A program made the position numbers and the translations under genes. Shown piece after piece: positions 52,239 to 61,040 of a stretch of DNA of 64,000 bases. The stretch comes from JBFMHP01 sp964557295 (GTDB taxonomy: Bacteria; Pseudomonadota; Gammaproteobacteria; RBG-16-57-12): assembly GCA_964557295.1 (NCBI GenBank), contig CAZKZP010000012.1, positions 7,829 through 71,828 on the forward strand, written 5' to 3'. The notes beneath the pieces were generated by a model. That model ran no database searches and was not told where the DNA came from. It saw only the letters and a program-made list of their open reading frames with translations. The stretch's first letter is position 1. Each line of letters starts with the position of its first letter.

Positions 52239-52628
52239 TTACACACGACGTTTCTTTGGTGGACGGCAACCATTGTGGGGAATTGGTGTGACATCCGAAA
52301 TTGAACCGATCTTGAATCCAAGAGCATTTAATGAACGCACGGCAGACTCACGCCCAGGACCAGGGCCGCACACATTCACATCGAGATTCTTCACACCCAT
52401 TTCCATGGCAGCAGATCCAGCACGCTCTGCAGCAACCTGCGCCGCGAAGGGGGTGCTCTTTCTTGATCCGCGAAAACCACTGCCGCCTGAAGTAGCCCAG
52501 CAAAGCGTGTTTCCCTGACGATCGGTGATGGTAATGATTGTATTATTGAAGCTCGCGCGAATGTGTGCGATGCCGTCGACCACATTGCGCTTGACGCGCT
52601 TACGAGTACGTGTAGGAGCTTTAGACAT
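52239..52628 (-). CDS. rpsK: 30S ribosomal protein S11
   Basis: 129 residues, same length as E. coli S11. Conserved VVDGIAHIRASFNNTIITIT and DVNVCGPGPGRESAVRSLNA. Forms part of the 30S platform near the E site. Lies between rpsM and rpsD. Confidence 0.97.
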   Translation of the reverse strand: MSKAPTRTRKRVKRNVVDGIAHIRASFNNTIITITDRQGNTLCWATSGGSGFRGSRKSTPFAAQVAAERAGSAAMEMGVKNLDVNVCGPGPGRESAVRSLNALGFKIGSISDVTPIPHNGCRPPKKRRV

Positions 52629-52644
52629 CTTTATTCACCAACTA

Positions 52645-53001
52645 TTATTTCTTGACCATACGACGCGGACCTTTACGTGTCCGCGCGTTTGTACGCGTGC
52701 GCTGACCACGCACAGGCAGTGAACGACGGTGACGCATGCCGCGATAAGAACCGATGTCCATCAGACGCTTGATATTCATCGAGAGTTCACGACGCAGATC
52801 ACCCTCGACGACGAACTTCGCTGTTTCTGCACGCAGCTTATCCAGCTCCGGTTCACCCAGCTCCCGCACCTTGATATCAGGACGGATACCTGCGTTGTCA
52901 CAGATCAGTTGAGCACGGGTGCGTCCAATGCCATAAATTGACGTTAACGCAATCACCGCGTGCTTGTTGTCTGGTACGTTTACGCCAGCAATACGCGCCA
53001 T
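52645..53001 (-). CDS. rpsM: 30S ribosomal protein S13
   Basis: 118 residues, same length as E. coli S13. Conserved ARIAGVNVPDNKHAVIALTS and the basic tail RGQRTRTNARTRKGPRR. Located in the 30S head, contacting tRNA and L5. First gene of the alpha operon, with a promoter between it and rpmJ. Confidence 0.97.
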   Translation of the reverse strand: MARIAGVNVPDNKHAVIALTSIYGIGRTRAQLICDNAGIRPDIKVRELGEPELDKLRAETAKFVVEGDLRRELSMNIKRLMDIGSYRGMRHRRSLPVRGQRTRTNARTRKGPRRMVKK

Positions 53002-53046
53002 TCTCTATCTCTCCTAAATCAACTCTACAGCGCCCAAGGAGCGCGA

Positions 53047-53075
53047 ATTCTACTTAGATACCGAAAAAATATCAA
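53047..53075 (-). promoter_or_regulatory. Sigma70 promoter of the alpha operon
   Basis: On the minus strand TTGATA (53070-53075), a 17-base spacer and TAGAAT (53047-53052), five of six matches each, 45 bases before rpsM. A small dyad GCGCTCC-TTG-GGGCGC-like sequence lies in the leader, but I cannot show an S4-binding pseudoknot. Confidence 0.72.
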
Positions 53076-53082
53076 GGCCTTA

Positions 53083-53196
53083 TTAGCCTTGACGCTGCTT
53101 GTGTCGCGGTTCCTTGCAGATCACACGGACCACGCCTTTCCGGCGGATAATCTTGCAGTTACGGCACAGCTTCTTGACTGATGCGCGGACCTTCAT
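53083..53196 (-). CDS. rpmJ: 50S ribosomal protein L36, zinc-ribbon form
   Basis: 37 residues, translated from ATG 53196 to TAA 53083 (MKVRASVKKLCRNCKIIRRK and on). Cys11, Cys14, Cys27 and His32 make the zinc ribbon of the C+ type, as in E. coli rpmJ. It lies between secY and rpsM in the standard order. Confidence 0.95.
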   Translation of the reverse strand: MKVRASVKKLCRNCKIIRRKGVVRVICKEPRHKQRQG

Positions 53197-53227
53197 ACCA
53201 TTTCTCCAGCAATTAAAACTTTAGACC

Positions 53228-54580
53228 TTAACGAGGGACACCGGCGCGGCCATAGCCACGCAGATTTGCCTTCTTCATCAGCCCTTCATATTGCATTGAC
53301 ATCAAGTGGGCCTGAACCTGCGCCATGAAGTCCATTACCACTACGACAATGATCAGTAGGGATGTGCCCCCGAAATAGAACGGAACATTCCATTTCAAAA
53401 TCAAAAACTCAGGCAGCAAACACACCAGGGTAATATAGGCTGCCCCCGCCACAGTCAATCGTGACATCACTTTGTCAATATACTTAGCCGTATGCTCCCC
53501 AGGACGTACGCCTGGGATAAAGGCACCGGATCGCTTCAAGTTATCTGCCGTCTCACGCGGATTGAACACCAGCGCGGTATAAAAAAAGCAGAAAAATATG
53601 ATCGCCGCCGCGTACAACATGACATATAACGGCTGACCTGGCGAAAGATAGGTCGCAAGATCCTTCAACCAGTCCATTCCCTCGGAAGTCGCAAACCAGC
53701 TGGCAATCGTCGCCGGGAACAAGATGATGCTCGAGGCGAAAATCGGCGGAATGACGCCTGACATATTCAGCTTCAAAGGCAGATGGGTGGCCTGTCCAGC
53801 GAGCACCCGACGACCTTGCTGGCGACGCGCATAGTTAACCGTAATGCGTCGCTGACCACGTTCTACGAATACCACGAAACCTGTCACAACGATGGTCATA
53901 ACAACCAACAGCACTATCGTCAGCACACTCATTTCACCAACCCGAGTAAGCTCGAGCGTTGAACCAATGGCGGACGGCAATCCAGCGACGATCGAGGCAA
54001 AAATAATGATCGAGATACCATTTCCAAGTCCGCGCTCGGTTACTTGCTCGCCCAGCCACATAAGGAACATGGTTCCGGCAATCAAGGATGTCACGGCACC
54101 GATCATGAACGCCGGCCCGGGCTCAACGACCACCGACATCCCCCCGATCTGCTGATTTTGCAGCGCAATCGAGATGCCAATCGATTGGAAGGTGGCAAGG
54201 GCCAAAGTCCCATAGCGTGTATATTGCGTGATCTTGCGTCGACCAGCCTCACCCTCTTTCTTCAACTGCTCAAGAGAGGGAACCACGACAGCCAAGAGCT
54301 GCATGATAATCGACGCAGAGATATAGGGCATCACGCCCAATGCAAACACCGTCAACCGTTCTAGGGCGCCACCGGAGAACATGTTGAACATGTCCACGAT
54401 GGTGCCACGCTGCTGAGCAAACAGTGCAGCCAATGCATCAGGGTTGATCCCAGGCACAGGGATATGCGCCCCAATACGGAATACGATGACCGCCCCAAGC
54501 AAAAACAACAAGCGTTGCTTGAGATCAGTCAGCTTTCCGGCGGTCAGCGGTGGGGTGCCGAATTTACTTGGCGTAGCCAT
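53228..54580 (-). CDS. secY: Preprotein translocase subunit SecY
   Basis: 450 residues (E. coli 443), ten membrane helices. It forms the protein-conducting channel with SecE and SecG in the inner membrane. Signatures are GALERLTVFALGVMPYISAS and EVTERGLGNGISIIIFASI-like loops (GEQVTERGLGNGISIIIF). Its ATG overlaps the rplO stop by one base (TAATG). Confidence 0.97.
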   Translation of the reverse strand: MATPSKFGTPPLTAGKLTDLKQRLLFLLGAVIVFRIGAHIPVPGINPDALAALFAQQRGTIVDMFNMFSGGALERLTVFALGVMPYISASIIMQLLAVVVPSLEQLKKEGEAGRRKITQYTRYGTLALATFQSIGISIALQNQQIGGMSVVVEPGPAFMIGAVTSLIAGTMFLMWLGEQVTERGLGNGISIIIFASIVAGLPSAIGSTLELTRVGEMSVLTIVLLVVMTIVVTGFVVFVERGQRRITVNYARRQQGRRVLAGQATHLPLKLNMSGVIPPIFASSIILFPATIASWFATSEGMDWLKDLATYLSPGQPLYVMLYAAAIIFFCFFYTALVFNPRETADNLKRSGAFIPGVRPGEHTAKYIDKVMSRLTVAGAAYITLVCLLPEFLILKWNVPFYFGGTSLLIIVVVVMDFMAQVQAHLMSMQYEGLMKKANLRGYGRAGVPR

Positions 54581-55014
54581 TAGCCTTCAATCTTGCCGCC
54601 GGCAGCTTCAATGGCCGCGCGCGCACCTTTCGTGACCGCCAAACCACGGACTGTCACCGCCTTGGTGATCTTCCCGGAAAGGATGATCTTTGCGCGCTGA
54701 ATATCGTTGCGAATAACATTGGCGTTCTTTAGCGCAAGCAGATCGATTTCGCTGACACCAAGTGATTCGATCTCGTTCAGGCGGATTTCGGCCGTAGTCA
54801 GTTGCTTCAGTGAAGTGAATCCAACCTTAGGAATACGGCGATAGAGCGGCATCTGTCCGCCCTCGAAACCGACCTTATGGTATCCGCCTGCGCGCGCAGT
54901 CTGACCCTTGTGGCCACGGCCGCAGGTCTTGCCCAAGCCGGAGCCGATCCCGCGCCCTACGCGCTTACGAGTTTTCTTGGAACCTTCGCCGGGGCGTAAT
55001 GTATTCAAGCGCAT
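54580..55014 (-). CDS. rplO: 50S ribosomal protein L15
   Basis: 144 residues (same as E. coli) from ATG 55014 (MRLNTLRPGEGSKKTRKRVG); an ATG five codons upstream lies inside rpmD. Conserved GRGIGSGLGKTCGRGHKGQ. Late assembly protein of the 50S subunit. It follows rpmD by one base. Confidence 0.97.
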   Translation of the reverse strand: MRLNTLRPGEGSKKTRKRVGRGIGSGLGKTCGRGHKGQTARAGGYHKVGFEGGQMPLYRRIPKVGFTSLKQLTTAEIRLNEIESLGVSEIDLLALKNANVIRNDIQRAKIILSGKITKAVTVRGLAVTKGARAAIEAAGGKIEG

Positions 55015-55015
55015 T

Positions 55016-55201
55016 TTACTTTTCCTCAACCTTCAGCATGTAGGAGACCTTGTTGATCATCCCACGATTTTCCGGCGTATTTTGGACTTCGACGGTTTGA
55101 TGGATACGACGTATTCCAAGCCCAGCAACACACGCCTTGTGTGCAGCCAATCGCCCGTTCAGGCTTTTCACCAAAGTTACTTTTACCGTACTGTTCGCCA
55201 T
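55016..55201 (-). CDS. rpmD: 50S ribosomal protein L30
   Basis: 61 residues (E. coli 59). Conserved VKVTLVKSLNGRL and HKACVAGLGIRRIHQTVEV. Lies five bases after rpsE and one base before rplO, so the three are tightly coupled. Confidence 0.95.
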   Translation of the reverse strand: MANSTVKVTLVKSLNGRLAAHKACVAGLGIRRIHQTVEVQNTPENRGMINKVSYMLKVEEK

Positions 55202-55206
55202 GATAC

Positions 55207-55713
55207 TTAGTCCAGAATTTCTTGCACTGTTTTACCACGTTTTGCAGCCATCTGTTCCGGGGAGGAAATATCCGTCAAACCCTTGATGGTTGCGCGTACG
55301 ACGTTGATCGGGTTGCTTGAACCAATGCACTTGGCCAACACATCCGTGACGCCGACAACTTCAAAAACTGCGCGCATGGCGCCGCCAGCGATGATCCCCG
55401 TTCCTTCTGAGGCGGGCTGCATATACACTTTTGACGCGCCATGAGAGGCTGTTGCCGGGAAATACAGGGTTCCACCCTTCAAGCTGACCTTGCGCATATT
55501 CTTGCGCGCGCTCTGCATCGCCTTTTGGATGGCGGCAGGCACTTCACGCGCCTTGCCACGGCCAAAGCCGATGTTGCCTTTGCCATCGCCAACCACTGTC
55601 AAGGCCGTAAAACTAAAGATACGCCCGCCTTTTACCGTTTTGGCAACTCGATTGACCGAGATAAGTTTCTCGAGGAGCTCGTCCGAATTTTGATTTTGCT
55701 CGAAGCCTGCCAC
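55207..55713 (-). CDS. rpsE: 30S ribosomal protein S5
   Basis: 168 residues (E. coli 167). N-terminal double-stranded RNA-binding domain (ELLEKLISVNRVAKTVKGGR) and C-terminal domain with GTGIIAGGAMRAVFEVVGV. Involved in translational accuracy. Lies between rplR and rpmD. Confidence 0.97.
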   Translation of the reverse strand: MAGFEQNQNSDELLEKLISVNRVAKTVKGGRIFSFTALTVVGDGKGNIGFGRGKAREVPAAIQKAMQSARKNMRKVSLKGGTLYFPATASHGASKVYMQPASEGTGIIAGGAMRAVFEVVGVTDVLAKCIGSSNPINVVRATIKGLTDISSPEQMAAKRGKTVQEILD

Positions 55714-55723
55714 AATATACCCC

Positions 55724-56077
55724 TTAGAACTCTAAGCCATTTTCACGCGCCGCATCGGCCAATGCCTTGATGCGACCATGATACTTAAATCCAGAGCGGT
55801 CGAAGGCCACCTTCGAAATACCCGCCGCCTTGGCACGCTCAGCGATGACTTTGCCAACGTGCGCCGCAGAACCGGCATTGCCTGTATAGTTGATGTCCGC
55901 TTTTAGAGCAGCTTCAACCGTAGAGGCTGTCGCTATAATATGCGCGCCGTCGGGCGCAATAACCTGGGCGTAAATGTGCCGAGGTGTGCGATGCACGCAA
56001 AGACGATGAATGCCAAGCTCTTTGATCTTGGCGCGCGTGCGGCGAGCTCGGCGAATACGAGTAAGTTTCTTATCCAT
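55724..56077 (-). CDS. rplR: 50S ribosomal protein L18
   Basis: 117 residues (same as E. coli) from ATG 56077 (MDKKLTRIRRARRTRAKIKE); an ATG three codons earlier is possible. Conserved RLCVHRTPRHIYAQVIAPDG and FDRSGFKYHGR. Binds 5S rRNA with L5. Confidence 0.96.
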   Translation of the reverse strand: MDKKLTRIRRARRTRAKIKELGIHRLCVHRTPRHIYAQVIAPDGAHIIATASTVEAALKADINYTGNAGSAAHVGKVIAERAKAAGISKVAFDRSGFKYHGRIKALADAARENGLEF

Positions 56078-56092
56078 TGCTTGCACCTATGA

Positions 56093-56626
56093 TTATTTCT
56101 TCTTGGCCTCTTTGAGCACGATCTGCTCATCCGAATAGCGTACACCCTTGCCTTTATATGGCTCGGGTGCGCGATAAGCGCGGATCTCAGCGGCCACTTG
56201 ACCAACCTGGTCCTTCTTAACGCCCTTGATCAGAATCTCAGTTTGACTAGGAGTCTCAATGGTGACCCCCTCAGGAACCGGGTAACTGACCGGGTGTGAA
56301 AAGCCCAACGTCAGATTCAAGGCCTTACCTTGCGCCTGGGCACGATAGCCAACGCCGACCAGCGATAGCTTTTTCTCGAAACCTTTGGTCACGCCAATAA
56401 CCATGTTATTGGTTAACGCACGCATTGTTCCTGACATGGCTATAACTTTGCGATCTTTGCTGCGCGCAGAGAAGACCAGTGAGTTGTCCTGCTTTATCAC
56501 ATCGATTGATGGCGCAATCTTCTGCTTCAAGGTGCCCTTTGGCCCCTTGACGACCAGCTCTCCGCCGCCAATGGTGATATCAACACCCGCCGGGATCACA
56601 ATTGGATTTTTTGCCACTCTAGACAT
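56093..56626 (-). CDS. rplF: 50S ribosomal protein L6
   Basis: 177 residues (same as E. coli). Two related domains; conserved RVAKNPIVIPAGVDITI and RAPEPYKGKGVRYSDE. Sits near the factor-binding site of the 50S subunit. Confidence 0.97.
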   Translation of the reverse strand: MSRVAKNPIVIPAGVDITIGGGELVVKGPKGTLKQKIAPSIDVIKQDNSLVFSARSKDRKVIAMSGTMRALTNNMVIGVTKGFEKKLSLVGVGYRAQAQGKALNLTLGFSHPVSYPVPEGVTIETPSQTEILIKGVKKDQVGQVAAEIRAYRAPEPYKGKGVRYSDEQIVLKEAKKK

Positions 56627-56637
56627 CGGTCAACCCT

Positions 56638-57033
56638 TTACGCAACATAGCAGATGACTTCGCCACCATGCCCCGCCTTGCGTGCGGCACGATCGGTCAT
56701 TAAACCTGCTGAAGTAGAAATTATACTGATTCCCATACCGCCAACGACCTTCGGCAGCTCGTCCTTGCTCTTGTAGATTCGCAACCCAGGACGGCTCACG
56801 CGCTTGATCAGCTCGATGACCGGCTTGTTGCGGTAATACTTCAGATCAATCACGAGAGTGCTCTTGCCTTCAGTGGTCTCGGCGCGGAAACCACTGATAT
56901 AGCCTTCATCTTTCAACACTTGCGCGATAGCCAACTTAACTTTGGAAGAGGCCATGGTTGTCTGTGTTTTGTTTGCGGACAGCGCGTTGCGAATACGTGT
57001 CAGCATGTCAGCGATAGGATCTTGCATGCTCAT
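56638..57033 (-). CDS. rpsH: 30S ribosomal protein S8
   Basis: 131 residues (E. coli 130). MSMQDPIADMLTRIRNAL at the start and STSAGLMTDRAARKAGHGGE at the end are conserved. It organises the 16S central domain and in E. coli represses the spc operon by binding near rplX-rplE. Confidence 0.97.
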   Translation of the reverse strand: MSMQDPIADMLTRIRNALSANKTQTTMASSKVKLAIAQVLKDEGYISGFRAETTEGKSTLVIDLKYYRNKPVIELIKRVSRPGLRIYKSKDELPKVVGGMGISIISTSAGLMTDRAARKAGHGGEVICYVA

Positions 57034-57073
57034 TAAAATTTACTCCTAACAATTCTTCCAGCTAAGCCAACAC

Positions 57074-57379
57074 TTACCAACTTGCCTTCACCAGGCCCGG
57101 AATGTCACCACGCATCGCCGCCTCGCGCAGCTTGTTGCGGCACAGGCCAAACTTGCGGTAGTAGCCATGCGTACGACCCGTCAGCTTGCAGCGATTCTTC
57201 ATGCGCGTTGGTCCCGCATTGCGAGGCAATTTTTGCAGGCTGACGCGGGCCTCTGCACGGTCTTCTGCGCTCAAGTTCATATCGACAGACTTCGCCTTCA
57301 ATTCGGCGCGCTTTTCAGCGTATTTCTTGACAGACTTTTCGCGCTTCTTTTCGCGGTTGATCATTGAAAGTTTAGCCAT
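57074..57379 (-). CDS. rpsN: 30S ribosomal protein S14 (long, zinc-free form)
   Basis: 101 residues, same as E. coli. GRTHGYYRKFGLCRNKLRE is conserved; the CxxC pairs of the zinc form are absent. Located in the 30S head. Confidence 0.97.
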   Translation of the reverse strand: MAKLSMINREKKREKSVKKYAEKRAELKAKSVDMNLSAEDRAEARVSLQKLPRNAGPTRMKNRCKLTGRTHGYYRKFGLCRNKLREAAMRGDIPGLVKASW

Positions 57380-57392
57380 TGCAGCGCCTCAA

Positions 57393-57932
57393 TTAACTCT
57401 TGAACGGGAAGTTGAAGGCTGCCAGCAAGGCACGCCCTTCTTCATCGGTTTTTGCCGTGGTCGTGATCGTGATATCGAGACCGCGCAGCGTGTCGATTTT
57501 GTCGAAATCGATCTCGGGAAAGATGATCTGCTCCTTCACGCCCATGCTGTAGTTACCGCGACCATCGAATGACTTGCCATTGACGCCGCGGAAGTCACGT
57601 ACACGCGGCAAGGAAATGTTGATCAGACGATCCAGGAACTCATACATGCGCTTGCTGCGCAGCGTAACCTTCACGCCGATAGGCCAACCCTCACGGATCT
57701 TGAACCCAGCCACTGATGTACGCGCCTTGGTAACAACAGGCTTCTGCCCGCTAATCTTTTCCATATCAGAGACGGCGCTCTCGATCACTTTCTTATTGGC
57801 AACGGCCTCACCGACACCCATATTAAGAGTGATCTTGGTGATACGCGGCACCTGCATTACGCTCTCGTACCCAAAATTGTCCATCATCTGCTTTACGACA
57901 GCTTGACGGTAAAATTCCTGCAATCTGGCCAT
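57393..57932 (-). CDS. rplE: 50S ribosomal protein L5
   Basis: 179 residues (same as E. coli) from ATG 57932 (MARLQEFYRQAVVKQMMDN); eight extra codons upstream to 57956 overlap rplX and are rejected. Conserved MQVPRITKITLNMGVGEA and FDGRGNYSMGVKEQIIFPE. Binds 5S rRNA. Confidence 0.97.
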   Translation of the reverse strand: MARLQEFYRQAVVKQMMDNFGYESVMQVPRITKITLNMGVGEAVANKKVIESAVSDMEKISGQKPVVTKARTSVAGFKIREGWPIGVKVTLRSKRMYEFLDRLINISLPRVRDFRGVNGKSFDGRGNYSMGVKEQIIFPEIDFDKIDTLRGLDITITTTAKTDEEGRALLAAFNFPFKS

Positions 57933-57948
57933 GACAAAATTACCCGAC

Positions 57949-58266
57949 TTATGCATCTACTAATTCATTGTTAGACTTGAAGAAGCGCACTTTGCGGCCA
58001 TCCTCGAGCATACGAAAACCAACACGATCTATCTTGCCCGTAGCAGGATTGAACAGCGCCACGTTGGAAGCATGGATAGGCATTTCTTTCTCGACGATGC
58101 CGCCAGCAATCCCACGCATCGGGTTTGGCTTGACGTGTTTCTTGGCCACATTCACGTTCGCAACCACAACATGGCTGTCTTCAAGAACGGACCTAACCTC
58201 GCCACGCTTACCTTTGTCTTTGCCGGTAAGCACTACTACTTCATCACCTTTTTTGATCTTGCGCAT
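57949..58266 (-). CDS. rplX: 50S ribosomal protein L24
   Basis: 105 residues (E. coli 104) from ATG 58266 (MRKIKKGDEVVVLTGKDKGK). KOW motif at the N terminus. An assembly initiator of the 50S subunit. The upstream open frame to 58308 overlaps rplN and is rejected. Confidence 0.97.
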   Translation of the reverse strand: MRKIKKGDEVVVLTGKDKGKRGEVRSVLEDSHVVVANVNVAKKHVKPNPMRGIAGGIVEKEMPIHASNVALFNPATGKIDRVGFRMLEDGRKVRFFKSNNELVDA

Positions 58267-58288
58267 CTTCTTAACTCTCTTGAACAGA

Positions 58289-58657
58289 TCACAGCACTTC
58301 AGGTGCAAGCGAAACGATTTTCATGAATTGCTCTGTACGCAACTCGCGTGTCACCGGGCCAAAGATACGCGTACCCAGAGGCTCAAGCTTGTTGTTGAGC
58401 AACACAGCGGCATTGGTGTCAAACCGGACAATCGAACCGTCAGCACGGCGCACGCCTTTACGGGTGCGGACAACCAGGGCATTGTAGACATCACCCTTCT
58501 TGACCTTACCGCGCGGGATCGCTTCCTTAATACTCACCTTGATGACATCGCCGACATTGGCATAGCGACGATGAGAACCGCCCAACACCTTGATACACAT
58601 CAGTTTGCGTGCGCCGCTATTATCAGCCACTTCAAGGGTCGACTGCATCTGAATCAT
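58289..58657 (-). CDS. rplN: 50S ribosomal protein L14
   Basis: 122 residues (E. coli 123) from ATG 58657 (MIQMQSTLEVADNSGARKLM), with GGAGAGA upstream. GSHRRYANVGDVIKVSIKEA is conserved. First gene of the spc operon, with a 158-base gap and a promoter before it. Confidence 0.97.
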   Translation of the reverse strand: MIQMQSTLEVADNSGARKLMCIKVLGGSHRRYANVGDVIKVSIKEAIPRGKVKKGDVYNALVVRTRKGVRRADGSIVRFDTNAAVLLNNKLEPLGTRIFGPVTRELRTEQFMKIVSLAPEVL

Positions 58658-58710
58658 TGGTATCTCTCCAAAAAGCCTGTGTTTGCGTCTTACCCACTTC
58701 AGGGGGTCGC

Positions 58711-58739
58711 ATATTACCATCAAATAAAAACAAACCCAA
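58711..58739 (-). promoter_or_regulatory. Predicted promoter of the spc operon
   Basis: On the minus strand TTGGGT (58734-58739), a 17-base spacer and TAATAT (58711-58716), 54 bases before rplN. The -35 match is weak (three of six), the -10 good. A dyad AACCCTG-GT-CAGGGTT lies just upstream. Confidence 0.55.
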
Positions 58740-58793
58740 GTCATTTTGCAACCCTGACCAGGGTTTTATTTATCTTATTAATTTTAAACAGGA

Positions 58794-58807
58794 AAGGCTT
58801 TTGCCTT
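58794..58807 (-). terminator. Weak hairpin after rpsQ
   Basis: AAGGC-AAAA-GCCTT on the minus strand, nine bases after the rpsQ stop, followed by TCCTGTTTAAAATTAA. It may attenuate read-through from the S10 into the spc operon. Confidence 0.4.
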
Positions 58808-58815
58808 GCCTCAAT

Positions 58816-59076
58816 TTATTTGGCCTGCTCCACAACTTTTACGAGTTTCCAAGCCTTGGTCTTGGAAATCGGTCGGCACTCACTGATCATGACCAGATCG
58901 CCTTCCTTGCACTCGTTCTTTTCATCATGAGCGTGGATTTTGCTGGACTTTCTGACAAACTTGCCATAAACGGGATGAGGCACTCTGCGCTCGATCAGCA
59001 CGGTGATGGTCTTATTCATCTTGTGGCTAACCACGCGGCCCGTTTCGGTACGTACGACTTTCTGCTTCTCTGCCAT
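58816..59076 (-). CDS. rpsQ: 30S ribosomal protein S17
   Basis: 86 residues (E. coli 84) from ATG 59076 (MAEKQKVVRTETGRVVSHKM). Conserved HPVYGKFVRKSSKIHAHDE. Primary 16S-binding protein. Starts one base after the rpmC stop; last gene of the S10 operon. Confidence 0.96.
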   Translation of the reverse strand: MAEKQKVVRTETGRVVSHKMNKTITVLIERRVPHPVYGKFVRKSSKIHAHDEKNECKEGDLVMISECRPISKTKAWKLVKVVEQAK

Positions 59077-59077
59077 A

Positions 59078-59272
59078 TCAAGATTCCTGCGCCTTGGCAT
59101 TTAGTACGGTTTTAACGCGAGCGATGTTCTTGCGAACTTCACTGATCAGATGCGGCTTGGCAATCTGACCGGTCGCTTTTTGCATGCGCAGGTTGAATTG
59201 CTCACGAAGCAGGCCGTTCAATTCGACCTTCAGCTCGTCTACGCTTTTTGATTTCAGTTCACTTGCTTTCAT
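59078..59272 (-). CDS. rpmC: 50S ribosomal protein L29
   Basis: 64 residues (E. coli 63). MKASELKSKSVDELKVEL and LREQFNLRMQKATGQ are conserved. Located at the exit tunnel beside L23. Its ATG overlaps the rplP stop (TAATG). Confidence 0.97.
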   Translation of the reverse strand: MKASELKSKSVDELKVELNGLLREQFNLRMQKATGQIAKPHLISEVRKNIARVKTVLNAKAQES

Positions 59273-59685
59273 TACATCACCGTTCGCGTTACAAAGGTTG
59301 TTAAGATCGGCAATTTGGCCGCGGCCAGGCGGAATGCTTCACGCGCGATTTCCTCGGTGACGCCTTCCATCTCATAAAGCATCTTGCCAGGCTGAATCTC
59401 TGCTACCCAGTACTCGACGTTACCCTTACCATTACCCATACGAACCTCAAGAGGCTTCTGGCTAATGGGCTTGTCCGGGAAAATCCGAATCCAGACTTTG
59501 CCGCCGCGTTTGACATGACGAGTCATTGCGCGACGGGCCGCCTCGATTTGCCGTGCCGTAATGCGGCCGCGGCTGATTGCTTTGAGTCCATATTCACCGA
59601 AACTAACCTTGTTTCCGCTTTGCGCAAGGCCGGTGTTTCTTCCCTTAAATTGCTTGCGAAATTTTGTACGCTTGGGCTGGAGCAT
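59272..59685 (-). CDS. rplP: 50S ribosomal protein L16
   Basis: 137 residues (E. coli 136). KRTKFRKQFKGRNTGLAQSG, GKVWIRIFPDKPISQKPLEV and MGNGKGNVEYWVAEIQPGK are conserved. Needed for A-site tRNA binding. Confidence 0.97.
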   Translation of the reverse strand: MLQPKRTKFRKQFKGRNTGLAQSGNKVSFGEYGLKAISRGRITARQIEAARRAMTRHVKRGGKVWIRIFPDKPISQKPLEVRMGNGKGNVEYWVAEIQPGKMLYEMEGVTEEIAREAFRLAAAKLPILTTFVTRTVM

Positions 59686-59699
59686 TACTGCCTCTCCTG

Positions 59700-60383
59700 T
59701 TATTTGCTTGCTGCAACCTTCTTGGGCGCAGATTCGGGTGCCATTTCTTCTTCACCACCGAACACTTCGCCTTTGAAGATCCAGACTTTGACGCCAATGA
59801 TTCCATAGGTGGTCTTGGCTTCAGCAAAACCATAATCTATGTCTGCACGGAAGGTATGGAGCGGCACTCGGCCTTCGCGATACCACTCGGTGCGCGCAAT
59901 TTCAGCGCCATTGAGCCGGCCGGCGACCGTGACCTTGATACCCTTGGCGCCAAGGCGCATGGTATTGGTGACGGCGCGCTTCATGGCACGGCGGAACATG
60001 ATGCGACGCTCGAGTTGCTGGGCAACGTTTTCGGCAACCAGCTGCGCATCCAGTTCGGGCTTACGAATCTCTTCAATACTGACATTGACGGGAACACCCA
60101 TCATCTTGCCAAGTTCGCTGCGCAGAACCTCGATGTCCTCGCCCTTCTTGCCGATGACCACACCCGGTCTGGCCGTGTGAATGGTGATCTTGACATTGCG
60201 CGCCGGACGCTCGATTTGGATGCGGCTGACAGAGGCTTGCGACAGTCGTTTTCTCAAAAACTCACGCACCTTGAGGTCCGTGTAGAGGTAATTGGAAAAC
60301 TCCTTGTTAGTTGCATACCACTTTGCAGTCCAGTCCTTGGTTATGCCCAGCCGGATGCCTATTGGATGTACTTTTTGACCCAT
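59700..60383 (-). CDS. rpsC: 30S ribosomal protein S3
   Basis: 227 residues (E. coli 233). KH domain with RPGVVIGKKGEDIEVLRSEL; N terminus MGQKVHPIGIRLGITKDW. Part of the mRNA entry site. Confidence 0.97.
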   Translation of the reverse strand: MGQKVHPIGIRLGITKDWTAKWYATNKEFSNYLYTDLKVREFLRKRLSQASVSRIQIERPARNVKITIHTARPGVVIGKKGEDIEVLRSELGKMMGVPVNVSIEEIRKPELDAQLVAENVAQQLERRIMFRRAMKRAVTNTMRLGAKGIKVTVAGRLNGAEIARTEWYREGRVPLHTFRADIDYGFAEAKTTYGIIGVKVWIFKGEVFGGEEEMAPESAPKKVAASK

Positions 60384-60396
60384 ACCAGCCTCTCAG

Positions 60397-60729
60397 TTAC
60401 TTCTCTGTGACAGTCACAGTGATGTGACTGTTCCGCTTCGTAATTCTGTTGCCACGCCCTTTGGCACGCGCATGCATCCGCTTATAGGACGGCGCTTCAT
60501 CGACAAAGATCTGGCATATTTTCAACGCATCGATGTCCGCGCCATTGTTGTGCTCGGCGTTCGCAATGGCTGACTCAACAACCTTTTTGACGAATACAGC
60601 AGCCTTCTTATTGCTGAAGGTCAAAATCTGCAGCGCCTTGTCGACGTTGAGGCCGCGCACTTGGTCGGCAACCAAGCGGGCTTTCTGCGCAGAGATACGC
60701 GCGAATCTGTGTTTAGCGATTACTTCCAT
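60397..60729 (-). CDS. rplV: 50S ribosomal protein L22
   Basis: 110 residues (same as E. coli) from ATG 60729 (MEVIAKHRFARISAQKARLV); the open frame upstream to 60813 overlaps rpsS and is rejected. The beta-hairpin (KICQIFVDEAPSYKRMHARA) lines the exit tunnel. Confidence 0.97.
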   Translation of the reverse strand: MEVIAKHRFARISAQKARLVADQVRGLNVDKALQILTFSNKKAAVFVKKVVESAIANAEHNNGADIDALKICQIFVDEAPSYKRMHARAKGRGNRITKRNSHITVTVTEK

Positions 60730-60739
60730 CGCACAATCC

Positions 60740-61012
60740 TCACTTAGTCTTCTTATCCGCAGCGTGGCCGCGGTAAGTACGAGTAGCAGCAAACTCGCCG
60801 AGTTTGTGCCCAATCATATTTTCAGTCACAAAAACCGGCACATGCTGGCGCCCATTGTGTACCGCGATTGTCAAACCAATCATGTTGGGCAGAACCATGG
60901 AGCGTCTTGACCAGGTCTTGACCGGCTTCTTCGATCCAGCCACCAGCGCATCCTTCACCTTTTTCTGGAGATGCAGGTCAACAAATGGCCCCTTTTTGAT
61001 AGAACGTGGCAT
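60740..61012 (-). CDS. rpsS: 30S ribosomal protein S19
   Basis: 90 residues (E. coli 92). MPRSIKKGPFVDLHLQKKV and RRSMVLPNMIGLTIAVHNG are conserved. 30S head protein, with S13. Confidence 0.97.
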   Translation of the reverse strand: MPRSIKKGPFVDLHLQKKVKDALVAGSKKPVKTWSRRSMVLPNMIGLTIAVHNGRQHVPVFVTENMIGHKLGEFAATRTYRGHAADKKTK

Positions 61013-61040
61013 TACTCGCCCTCTTCAATTTAACCGTGAA